Part shown: piece after piece, positions 5,981 through 11,791 of the stretch | How positions within the stretch are numbered: the first letter of the stretch is position 1 | How the letters are laid out: the number at the start of each line of letters is the position of its first letter | DNA from: Conexibacter sp. | Lineage (GTDB): Bacteria; Actinomycetota; Thermoleophilia; Solirubrobacterales; Solirubrobacteraceae | Reading direction: 5' to 3' | Length of the DNA stretch: 11,791 nucleotides | Assembly: GCA_025964055.1 (NCBI GenBank) | Contig: JAOPZP010000198.1 | Location: 1 to 11,791 of the forward strand | Position numbers and translations under genes: made by a program | The notes under the pieces: model-generated | The model's database searches: none | What the model saw: the letters and a program-made list of their open reading frames with translations, nothing else | Told to the model about the DNA's origin: nothing

Positions 5981-7077
5981 GACGTGGCGGTGATCTTCCC
6001 GGTCATGAACGGGTGGATGGCGCAGAAGAACGTGTACGTGCCCGCGGTGGGGAACGTCACGGTGACCTTCTGCGGGAACGGCGTCCTGGGATCGCCGTCG
6101 AGGACGCCGGAGTTCAGGAACCCGTCGCCGTGGTTGGTGCCGTCGTAGGTGAGCGGCGAGCTGGGCGGGTCGCTCGGGTACGCGTACTTGGGGTCGAACG
6201 CGAGCACCGGCGGGCCGGCCGTGCCGGTGCCGGGCAGCGGCGCGACGAACGTCTTCTCGGCCAGCTTCCCGGCGGCCTTGACGTCCTTGGCGAACGTGAA
6301 GGTGTGATCCTCACGCGTGCCGGGGCTCATCTGCAGCGTGACCGGCGTGCCGACCTTCGTCGTCAGGCTCGACGGCGTGAAGCGCAGCAGCGACGCGCCG
6401 CCCTTGTCGTCGGGACCGGCGGTGACGGTCTGCGTGGCGGCGGGCTTGAGCTTGTCGAGCTTCTTGATCGTCGCGAGGCCCTGGGCGAGCTGGTTGGCCC
6501 CGCGCGCGGCGTCGGCCTTGGCGCTCGGCACGGCCTTGCCCTTGGCGACGACCGAGACGCTGGCCTTCATGCCCGGATGGACCGCGCAGTAGTACGTGAA
6601 CGACCCCGCCTTGGGGAACTTCACGACGAACGGCTTGGGCGGCCCCGAGCCGGCGGGGATGCCGGAGCCGATCGCGGCAGCGCCCGTGTAGGCCTTGCCG
6701 CTGCCCGTGCCGAGGGCGACGATCGACGGGATGACCGGCGTGCCCTGGCCGTTGAACCAGAACGCCGCGCCGGACGCGTCGGTGAGGCCGGTGACGGGAT
6801 GCGCCGGATCCGGGACCGCCAGCGGCGGCGAGCCCGCGCCCTTCTTCGGGAAGTTGATCGTGTGGAAGCCCGCGATCTGGAACTTCACGCTGTCGCCCGC
6901 GTGGACCTTGATCGACGCCGGATAGAACTGATCGATGTCGCTGTCCTTCGGCACGCCCGCGGGCGGCTTCTTGAGGGGCGGTCCGGCGCTGACGACCTTC
7001 GTCGCCGCGCCGGCGACGCCAGGCAGCGCGAAGGCGCAGATGGCGGTCGCAAAGGCGACCTTGGACTTGCGGTGCAC
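5977..7077 (-). CDS. Secreted double-cupredoxin protein
   Basis: This is a 366-residue exported protein with two plastocyanin/azurin-like copper domains. The signal peptide is MHRKSKVAFATAICAFALPG followed by VAGA-A (cleavage near residue 24). Domain 1 (about 46-177) has ligands His72 (GFHTINF) and Cys164, His167, Met170 (CAVHPGM). A Lys/Ala-rich linker (178-215) leads to domain 2 (about 216-366) with His258 (EDHTFTF) and Cys352, His355, Met358 (CAIHPFM). Each domain carries a long insert of about 90 residues between the first His and the Cys, with a Gly-rich turn before the final strand (FPKAGSFTYYC and FPTAGTYTFFC), which points to internal duplication. The GTG start at 7077 is chosen because GGGAG lies 5 nt upstream and the signal peptide begins there; an ATG at 7122 adds 15 residues and has no usable ribosome site. 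It is the first gene of the copper operon. Confidence 0.88.
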   Translation of the reverse strand: MHRKSKVAFATAICAFALPGVAGAATKVVSAGPPLKKPPAGVPKDSDIDQFYPASIKVHAGDSVKFQIAGFHTINFPKKGAGSPPLAVPDPAHPVTGLTDASGAAFWFNGQGTPVIPSIVALGTGSGKAYTGAAAIGSGIPAGSGPPKPFVVKFPKAGSFTYYCAVHPGMKASVSVVAKGKAVPSAKADAARGANQLAQGLATIKKLDKLKPAATQTVTAGPDDKGGASLLRFTPSSLTTKVGTPVTLQMSPGTREDHTFTFAKDVKAAGKLAEKTFVAPLPGTGTAGPPVLAFDPKYAYPSDPPSSPLTYDGTNHGDGFLNSGVLDGDPRTPFPQKVTVTFPTAGTYTFFCAIHPFMTGKITATS

Positions 7078-7082
7078 GTCGA

Positions 7083-7087
7083 CTCCC
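7083..7087 (-). promoter_or_regulatory. Ribosome binding site deciding the GTG start at 7077
   Basis: On the minus strand GGGAG is followed by 5 nt (TCGAC) and GTG. This supports the 7077 start over ATG 7122. Confidence 0.65.
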
Positions 7088-7146
7088 AACTTGCTGGATG
7101 ACAGGGCTAAAACTGGCCCCATCCCCTGTGCTGGGCGCCGGACGCC

Positions 7147-7175
7147 AACCTAGATCCCGGTGAAGCCGACGTGAA
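7147..7175 (-). promoter_or_regulatory. Promoter of the copper operon
   Basis: On the minus strand TTCACG (7175 to 7170) and TAGGTT (7152 to 7147) are separated by 17 nt, a normal vegetative sigma-factor layout. The expected transcript would have a leader of about 60 nt before GTG 7077. Confidence 0.55.
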
Positions 7176-7220
7176 GGGGGGCTGTCCGTACTTGGCGCGG
7201 CGCCGGGGTCGAACGTCGAG

Positions 7221-7238
7221 GGTTCGGCTAGCCGCACC
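7221..7238. promoter_or_regulatory. Imperfect palindrome, candidate operator
   Basis: GGTTCGGCTAGCCGCACC is an 18-bp inverted repeat with one mismatched pair and a perfect 10-bp core CGGCTAGCCG. It sits about 45 bp upstream of the leftward -35 and 40 bp upstream of the rightward -35, a position where a dimeric regulator could serve both promoters. No other copy is seen in the window. Confidence 0.3.
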
Positions 7239-7277
7239 GAGCGCACCGGCGGCGAGGGCCGCGCGCCGACACGCCGC

Positions 7278-7307
7278 TTGACCGCGTCGCTTCGGCGGGT
7301 CTAGCGT
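7278..7307 (+). promoter_or_regulatory. Promoter of the spherulin-4 gene
   Basis: TTGACC (7278-7283), an 18-nt spacer and TAGCGT (7302-7307) form the best -35/-10 pair in the window. The start codon lies 48 nt downstream of the -10. Confidence 0.7.
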
Positions 7308-7346
7308 GATCGTCCGGCGTGGCGCGGCCATGCCCATCGCAGACAC

Positions 7347-7352
7347 GGAGGG
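7347..7352 (+). promoter_or_regulatory. Ribosome binding site of the spherulin-4 gene
   Basis: GGAGGG ends 3 nt before ATG 7356, giving about 5 nt from the GGAG core to the start codon. Confidence 0.6.
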
Positions 7353-7355
7353 ATC

Positions 7356-8159
7356 ATGCGACGACGGCTCGGCAGCTGGATGCTGGCGATGGCGCTGATC
7401 GGGGCGGTGCTGGCCCCGTCGGGTGCCCAGGCGACGTGGGGCACCGACAACCAGCACCAGCTCGTCCCGTCCTACTTCTACCCCGACTGGTGGAACGCGA
7501 CGAACCACTGGTTCCGGATGTGCGACGCCATGAACGTGGCCGGCGGCCCGTCCACGGCGGTCATGAACCCGGGCGGCGGGCCGGGCGCGGCGGCGAACCC
7601 CGACTACGCCGAGGCCCTTGCGCGGTGCCACGCCCGCGGCCAGCGCGTCGTCGGCTACGTGGACACCTCCTTCGGCGCACGCCCGCTGGCCGCGGTCCGC
7701 GCCGACATCGATGCGCACTACGCGCACTACCCGAGCATCGACGGGGTCTTCCTCGACCAGATGAGCACCGACCCGGCGACGCGCAGCTACTACGGGAGCC
7801 TCTACGCCTACATCGGGGGCAAGCCGGGGGCGCACGAGGTCGTCGGCAACCCGGGCCTGGCCGCCGCCACGGCGTGGCAGCTGGACGCCCCCGTGGCCGA
7901 CGTCGTGATCGTGTTCGAGGGCAGCGCCGCCCAGTACCTGGGTTGGACGCCACCGGCCTGGATCCGCGACCGCGTGGCCAGCCAGATCTCCAACCTTGTC
8001 TACTCCGCGCCGGACGAGGCCACGATGCGCCAGGTGTGCGCGCGCTCCAAGACGCTGAACGCGGGCAGCATGTACGTCACCGACGACGCCCTGCCCAACC
8101 CCTGGGACACGCTGCCGGCGCAGCCCTACTGGACGGGCTCGATCGCCGCCTGCCACTAG
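7356..8159 (+). CDS. Secreted spherulin-4 family protein (putative glycoside hydrolase fold)
   Basis: This is a 267-residue exported TIM-barrel-type protein of the spherulation-specific family 4. A signal peptide occupies about residues 1-26 (MRRRLGSWMLAMALIGAVLA, then PSGAQA). Family hallmarks follow in order: VPSYFYPDWW (37-46), VMNPGGGPG (69-77), the paired NPDY at 81-84, VVGYVDTSFGARP (98-110), a DIDAHY segment (118-122), IDGVFLDQM (128-136), VVGNPG (162-167) and DVVIVFEG (182-189). In Aspergillus Sph3 (GH135) an Asp-Glu pair and a later Glu are important for polysaccharide cleavage. Here the equivalents appear to be Asp134, Gln135 and Glu188, so one acidic residue is replaced by Gln. Activity and substrate are therefore open. 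The gene has its own promoter and ribosome site; the next gene follows 78 nt downstream and may be co-transcribed. Confidence 0.85.
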   Translation: MRRRLGSWMLAMALIGAVLAPSGAQATWGTDNQHQLVPSYFYPDWWNATNHWFRMCDAMNVAGGPSTAVMNPGGGPGAAANPDYAEALARCHARGQRVVGYVDTSFGARPLAAVRADIDAHYAHYPSIDGVFLDQMSTDPATRSYYGSLYAYIGGKPGAHEVVGNPGLAAATAWQLDAPVADVVIVFEGSAAQYLGWTPPAWIRDRVASQISNLVYSAPDEATMRQVCARSKTLNAGSMYVTDDALPNPWDTLPAQPYWTGSIAACH

Positions 8160-8237
8160 GTGGCGCGCCGGGAAGATCGGTTGCAGGCGTTCGCCCAGGG
8201 GAAGGGATCGCCGTGCCCCGGGGCGAACCCTGAGCCG

Positions 8238-8978
<741 letters not shown>

Positions 8979-9013
8979 CCGAGGGCGGCAGCCCGGCGCG
9001 CGGCTCCGCGAAC

Positions 9014-9019
9014 TATCGT
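9014..9019 (+). promoter_or_regulatory. Possible -10 hexamer for the carboxylase gene
   Basis: TATCGT ends 11 nt before ATG 9031. The gap is 3-4 nt longer than in the other start-proximal elements of this window, and no -35 is recognisable. There is no Shine-Dalgarno sequence in the intervening CG-rich stretch. Confidence 0.35.
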
Positions 9020-9030
9020 TCGCCGCCGCC

Positions 9031-10602
9031 ATGACCCAGCGCCAGCACAACCCCGAGACCTTCGACGAGAAGCTCGCCCAGCTCAACGAGCTCCGCGAGG
9101 CCGCGATGCACTCTTCGCCCGAGGCCGAGGAGAAGCAGCACGCCCGCGGCAAGCTCACGGCCCGGGAGCGCATCGAGAAGCTGCTGGACCCGGGCTCCTT
9201 CCAGGAGCTCGACACGTTCGTCCGGCACCGCACGACCGACTTCGAGATGCAGAAGAACCGGCCCTGGGGCGACGCCGTCGTCACCGGCCACGGCACGATC
9301 GAGGGCCGCCGGGTCTGCGTGTTCTCCCAGGACTTCACCGTCTTCGGCGGCTCGCTCGGGGAAGTCATGGCCGAGAAGATGTGCAAGATCATGGATCTGG
9401 CGGCCAAGATCGGCTGCCCCGTGATCGGCATCAACGACTCGGGCGGCGCCCGCATCCAGGAGGGCGTCGTCTCGCTCGGCGCCTACGGCGACGTCTTCGT
9501 CCGCAACGTCAAGTGCTCGGGCGTCATCCCGCAGATCAGCCTGATCATGGGCCCGTGCGCCGGCGGCGCGGTCTACTCGCCCGCGATCACCGACTTCATC
9601 TTCATGGTGAAGGAGTCGTCGCACATGTTCATCACCGGCCCCGACGTCATCAAGACGGTCACGGGCGAGGAGGTGGACTTCGAGTCGCTCGGCGGCGCGA
9701 TGACCCACAACACCAAGTCCGGCGTCGCGCACCTCGCCGCCGACGACGAGGAGCAGCTGCTGGAGGACACCCGCTTCCTCATGGGCTTCCTGCCGCAGAA
9801 CAACCTCGAGATGCCGCCGCGCATCCACCCGACGGATGATCCGGAGCGCCGGGACGCCGAGCTCGACACCGTCGTGCCCGACAACCCCAACAAGCCGTAC
9901 GACATGCGCAACGTCATCCGGCTGGTGGTCGACGACGGCGAGTTCTTCGAGATCCACGAGCACTTCGCCAAGAACATCATCTGCGGCTTCTCGCGCCTGG
10001 ACGGCTTCCCGGTCGGCGTGGTCGGCAACCAGCCGGCCCACATGGCGGGCGTGCTCGACATCGACGCCTCGGCCAAGGCCGCGCGCTTCGTGCGCACGTG
10101 CGACGCCTACAACATCCCGATCATCACGTTCACCGACGTGCCGGGCTTCCTGCCTGGCACGAGCCAGGAGTGGGGCGGCATCATCCGCCACGGCGCCAAG
10201 CTCCTGTACGCCTACACCGAGGCGACGGTGCCCAAGATCACGGTCATCACGCGCAAGGCCTACGGCGGCGCCTACGACGTCATGGCGTCCAAGCACCTGC
10301 TCGCCGACTTCAACTTCGCCTGGCCGCAGGCCGAGGTCGCCGTCATGGGGCCCGAGGGCGCGGTCAACATCATCTACCGCCGGGACCTGGCCAGCTCGCC
10401 GACGCCCGAGGACCGCCGCAAGAAGCTGATGGACGACTACAAGGCGCGCTTCGCCAACCCCTACAGCGCGGCCGAGCGCGGCTACATCGACGACGTGATC
10501 ACACCGCACGAGACCCGCCCCAAGCTCATCAACGCGCTGCACACGCTGCAGACCAAGCGCGAGCCGGGCCCCAAGCGCAAGCACGGCAACATCCCGCTCT
10601 GA
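9031..10602 (+). CDS. pccB: Propionyl-CoA carboxylase beta subunit (carboxyltransferase)
   Basis: This is the 523-residue carboxyltransferase subunit that moves CO2 from carboxybiotin to propionyl-CoA, giving methylmalonyl-CoA in the cytosol. The N-terminal half has the family motifs HARGKLTARERIEKLLDPGS (37-56), FSQDFTVFGGSLGE (98-111), INDSGGARIQEG (134-145) and GPCAGGAVYSPAITDFIFMV (174-193). The C-terminal half has DVPGFLPGTSQEWGGIIRHG (369-388), the RKAYGGAYDVMASKHL segment (408-423) and the terminal KRKHGNIPL. Asp416 in AYDVM matches Asp422 of Streptomyces PccB, the residue associated with propionyl-CoA preference; enzymes for other acyl chains carry hydrophobic residues there. Length and motifs indicate an intact gene. 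The biotin carboxylase/carrier subunit is not in the window. Together with the mutase at 2452-4071 it belongs to the methylmalonyl-CoA route for propionate, odd-chain fatty acids and branched amino acids. Confidence 0.92.
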   Translation: MTQRQHNPETFDEKLAQLNELREAAMHSSPEAEEKQHARGKLTARERIEKLLDPGSFQELDTFVRHRTTDFEMQKNRPWGDAVVTGHGTIEGRRVCVFSQDFTVFGGSLGEVMAEKMCKIMDLAAKIGCPVIGINDSGGARIQEGVVSLGAYGDVFVRNVKCSGVIPQISLIMGPCAGGAVYSPAITDFIFMVKESSHMFITGPDVIKTVTGEEVDFESLGGAMTHNTKSGVAHLAADDEEQLLEDTRFLMGFLPQNNLEMPPRIHPTDDPERRDAELDTVVPDNPNKPYDMRNVIRLVVDDGEFFEIHEHFAKNIICGFSRLDGFPVGVVGNQPAHMAGVLDIDASAKAARFVRTCDAYNIPIITFTDVPGFLPGTSQEWGGIIRHGAKLLYAYTEATVPKITVITRKAYGGAYDVMASKHLLADFNFAWPQAEVAVMGPEGAVNIIYRRDLASSPTPEDRRKKLMDDYKARFANPYSAAERGYIDDVITPHETRPKLINALHTLQTKREPGPKRKHGNIPL

Positions 10603-10611
10603 TCCACCCGC

Positions 10612-10630
10612 GGTGGGGACTGTCCCCACC
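10612..10630. repeat. Perfect 19-bp palindrome after pccB
   Basis: GGTGGGGAC (10612-10620) and GTCCCCACC (10622-10630) are perfect inverted arms around a single T. As RNA it would form an 8-bp stem with a CTG loop, 10 nt after the pccB stop codon. It can serve as a terminator for pccB. Its GGGGACTGTCCCC core looks like the short REP-type repeats scattered in many bacterial genomes, but copy number cannot be judged here. Confidence 0.65.
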
Positions 10631-10637
10631 CAGTAAG

Positions 10638-10666
10638 TTGCGCGACGCTACTCACTGGGGTAGCGT
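10638..10666 (+). promoter_or_regulatory. Promoter of the FAD oxidoreductase gene, leaderless geometry
   Basis: TTGCGC (10638-10643), a 17-nt spacer and TAGCGT (10661-10666) are followed by 8 nt and ATG 10675. There is no Shine-Dalgarno sequence, so the mRNA probably starts at or near the ATG. Confidence 0.6.
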
Positions 10667-10672
10667 CGCGCA
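10639..10672. promoter_or_regulatory. 13-bp perfect inverted repeat enclosing the promoter
   Basis: TGCGCGACGCTAC (10639-10651) and GTAGCGTCGCGCA (10660-10672) are perfect inverted arms around an 8-nt centre. The left arm overlaps the -35 and the right arm covers the -10, so a dimeric repressor bound here would block RNA polymerase. An alternative pairing CCCAGT (10629-10634) with ACTGGG (10654-10659) exists in the same DNA. A terminator hairpin for pccB is the competing reading. Confidence 0.6.
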
Positions 10673-10674
10673 CC

Positions 10675-11791
10675 ATGCCCGATCGCACCGACGTCGTGAT
10701 CGCCGGCGGCAGCGTCGCCGGCTGTGCGCTCGCCGCCCTGCTGGGCCGCCAGGGCATCGCGGTCACCGTGCTCGAGAAGAGCACCAAGCCCGACCACTAC
10801 AAGGTGGTCTGCTCGCACTTCATCCAGGAGGGCGGGACGCCGGTCCTGCGGCGCCTCGGCGTCGAGGACGCGATGGTGCGCGCAGGCGCGGTGCGCAACG
10901 GGCTGGAGGTCTGGACCAAGGGCGGCGGGTGGTACGTCATGCCCGGCGACGAGCACGGCTACAGCCTGCGGCGCGCCAAGCTCGACCCGATGCTCCGCGA
11001 GCTGGCCGCCTCGACGCCGAACGTCGAGGTTCGCCGCGGGGTGACGGTCACCGAGGTGCTGCGCGACGGCGCCGGCCGCCCCAGCGGCGTGCGGGGGCGC
11101 ACCGTCGACGGCGAGGACGTGGAGGTCTCTGCGCGCGTCACGGTCGGCGCCGACGGCCGCGGCTCGGCGGTCGCACGCCTGGCCGGCGTCCCTGGCCGGG
11201 TCCAGCCGCACGGGCGCTTCGGCTACATGGCGTACTACGAGGACCTGCCGCTCGCCTCCGGCCACCGGTCGATGATGTGGCTGGGCCGCGACATCCTCTA
11301 CTGCTTCCGCAACGACGACGGCGCGACGATCGCCGCGGCGTTCCTGCACAAGGACCACCTCCCCGCCTTCAAGGCCGACAAGGAGGGCGGGTTCGCGCGG
11401 GCCTTCACGGGCCTGGACCGCGGCCCGGACCTGGAGCGGGCGCGCCGCATCTCGCCGCTCATCGGCAAGCTCGACCTGCCCAACGTCCGCCGGCCGGCCG
11501 GGCGTCCGGGCGTCGCGTTCGTCGGCGACGCGGCCCAGGCCAGCGATCCGGTGTGGGGCGTCGGCGTCGGCTTCGCGCTGCAGAGCGCCGAGTGGCTGGC
11601 CGACGAGCTCGCCGGCCCGCTCACCGCGGGCACCGACCCCGACCCGGCGCTGGAGCGCTACCGGCGCCGGCATCGGCGCCACCTCGCGCTGCACCACCTC
11701 CAGATGTCGGACTTCGCCGGCGGACGCGACCTCAACCCGGTCGAGCGCGGCCTGCACCGTGCCGCCACGCGCGACCCAAGGACGGCGACGA
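10675..11791 (+). CDS. FAD-dependent oxidoreductase, PHBH/geranylgeranyl-reductase-like fold (3' end beyond window)
   Basis: This is a flavoprotein of the group containing aromatic-ring hydroxylases, halogenases and geranylgeranyl reductases; 372 residues are visible and the frame runs off the window. The N-terminal dinucleotide-binding motif is VVIAGGSVAGCALAALLGRQ (7-26) with the acidic strand end TVLEK (31-35). Arg100 in YSLRRAKLD (96-104) fits the conserved Arg before the helix of this fold. The DG motif is VGADGRGSAVARLAG (157-171). The GD motif is FVGDAAQASDPVWGVGVGFA (282-301), which binds the FAD ribityl chain; the usual His after GDAA is Gln288. No signal peptide or membrane segment is seen. 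The substrate cannot be named. Neighbouring genes give no pathway hint, since the gene has its own promoter inside a strong inverted repeat. Confidence 0.85.
   Translation, partial: MPDRTDVVIAGGSVAGCALAALLGRQGIAVTVLEKSTKPDHYKVVCSHFIQEGGTPVLRRLGVEDAMVRAGAVRNGLEVWTKGGGWYVMPGDEHGYSLRRAKLDPMLRELAASTPNVEVRRGVTVTEVLRDGAGRPSGVRGRTVDGEDVEVSARVTVGADGRGSAVARLAGVPGRVQPHGRFGYMAYYEDLPLASGHRSMMWLGRDILYCFRNDDGATIAAAFLHKDHLPAFKADKEGGFARAFTGLDRGPDLERARRISPLIGKLDLPNVRRPAGRPGVAFVGDAAQASDPVWGVGVGFALQSAEWLADELAGPLTAGTDPDPALERYRRRHRRHLALHHLQMSDFAGGRDLNPVERGLHRAATRDPRTAT

Larger units (their letters stand above)
7078..7355. other. Divergent control region, copper operon / spherulin-4 gene
   Basis: This 278-bp gap separates two divergent units that both begin with secreted-protein genes. 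It contains the leftward promoter (7147-7175) with its ribosome site, an 18-bp imperfect palindrome (7221-7238), and the rightward promoter (7278-7307) with its ribosome site. I see no coding region in it. Confidence 0.6.

Noticed and set aside
7078..7122. ATG 7122 as start of the double-cupredoxin gene
   Set aside because: It has no correctly spaced ribosome site and would put 15 residues before a textbook signal peptide. GTG 7077 has GGGAG at 5 nt.
8160..8237. GTG start directly after the spherulin-4 stop for the EP-repeat protein
   Set aside because: It is possible by coupling, but the 26 added residues look unstructured and the domain begins at ATG 8238. It is kept as an alternative only.
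9013..10629. A 538-codon minus-strand frame opposite pccB
   Set aside because: It is antisense to an unambiguous carboxyltransferase gene, with low-complexity Val/Asp/Arg content and no family match.
10648..11757. A 369-codon minus-strand frame opposite the FAD oxidoreductase
   Set aside because: The plus strand carries all flavoprotein motifs in one frame. The antisense product has none and is compositionally biased.

Overview
The window is very GC-rich, with G or C in nearly every third codon position. The gene content (two-subunit-type methylmalonyl-CoA mutase, propionyl-CoA carboxylase beta chain, a MoaD-MoaE fusion, many small secreted copper proteins, a spherulin-4 protein) suggests a chromosomal segment of a high-GC actinobacterium. 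Thermoleophilia/Solirubrobacterales is my best guess; it is an inference from gene style, not proven by a marker gene. I see no tRNA, rRNA, CRISPR array, transposase or phage gene.

Layout. (1) 2-565, minus: 3'-truncated MoaD-MoaE fusion (molybdopterin synthase), divergent from (2) 712-2406, plus: a secreted BNR-type propeller protein with a PKD-like domain and a basic C-terminal module. (3) 2452-4071, plus: methylmalonyl-CoA mutase catalytic subunit without a B12-binding domain. (4) 4116-4592, plus: a four-helix DUF2269-like membrane protein. (5) 4608-7077, minus: a three-gene copper operon read as double-cupredoxin protein, single cupredoxin, then Tat-exported two-domain multicopper oxidase. 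Both junctions are 4-nt start/stop overlaps. (6) 7356-8159, plus: a secreted spherulin-4 family protein. (7) 8238-8978, plus: a short SRPBCC-like domain followed by long Glu-Pro repeats. (8) 9031-10602, plus: a propionyl-CoA carboxylase beta subunit. (9) 10675 to the window end, plus: a PHBH-type FAD-dependent oxidoreductase, truncated by the window edge.

How the genes fit together. The carboxylase and mutase are two steps of propionyl-CoA to succinyl-CoA conversion, but they sit about 5 kb apart with unrelated genes between. The biotinylated alpha subunit, the epimerase and the B12-binding mutase subunit must be encoded elsewhere. The copper operon is the most coherent unit: three blue-copper sites plus the four-copper oxidase, all exported, tightly co-translated and served by one clear promoter.

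Regulation. Several cytosolic or membrane-protein genes (moaDE, mutase, DUF2269, FAD oxidoreductase) have a TANNNT -10-like hexamer ending only 7-8 nt before the start codon and no Shine-Dalgarno sequence, as expected for leaderless mRNAs. The three transcription units that begin with a secreted-protein gene instead have a real leader and a GGAGG-like ribosome binding site. The 72-bp gap before the FAD oxidoreductase holds two perfect palindromes, one of which encloses its promoter.
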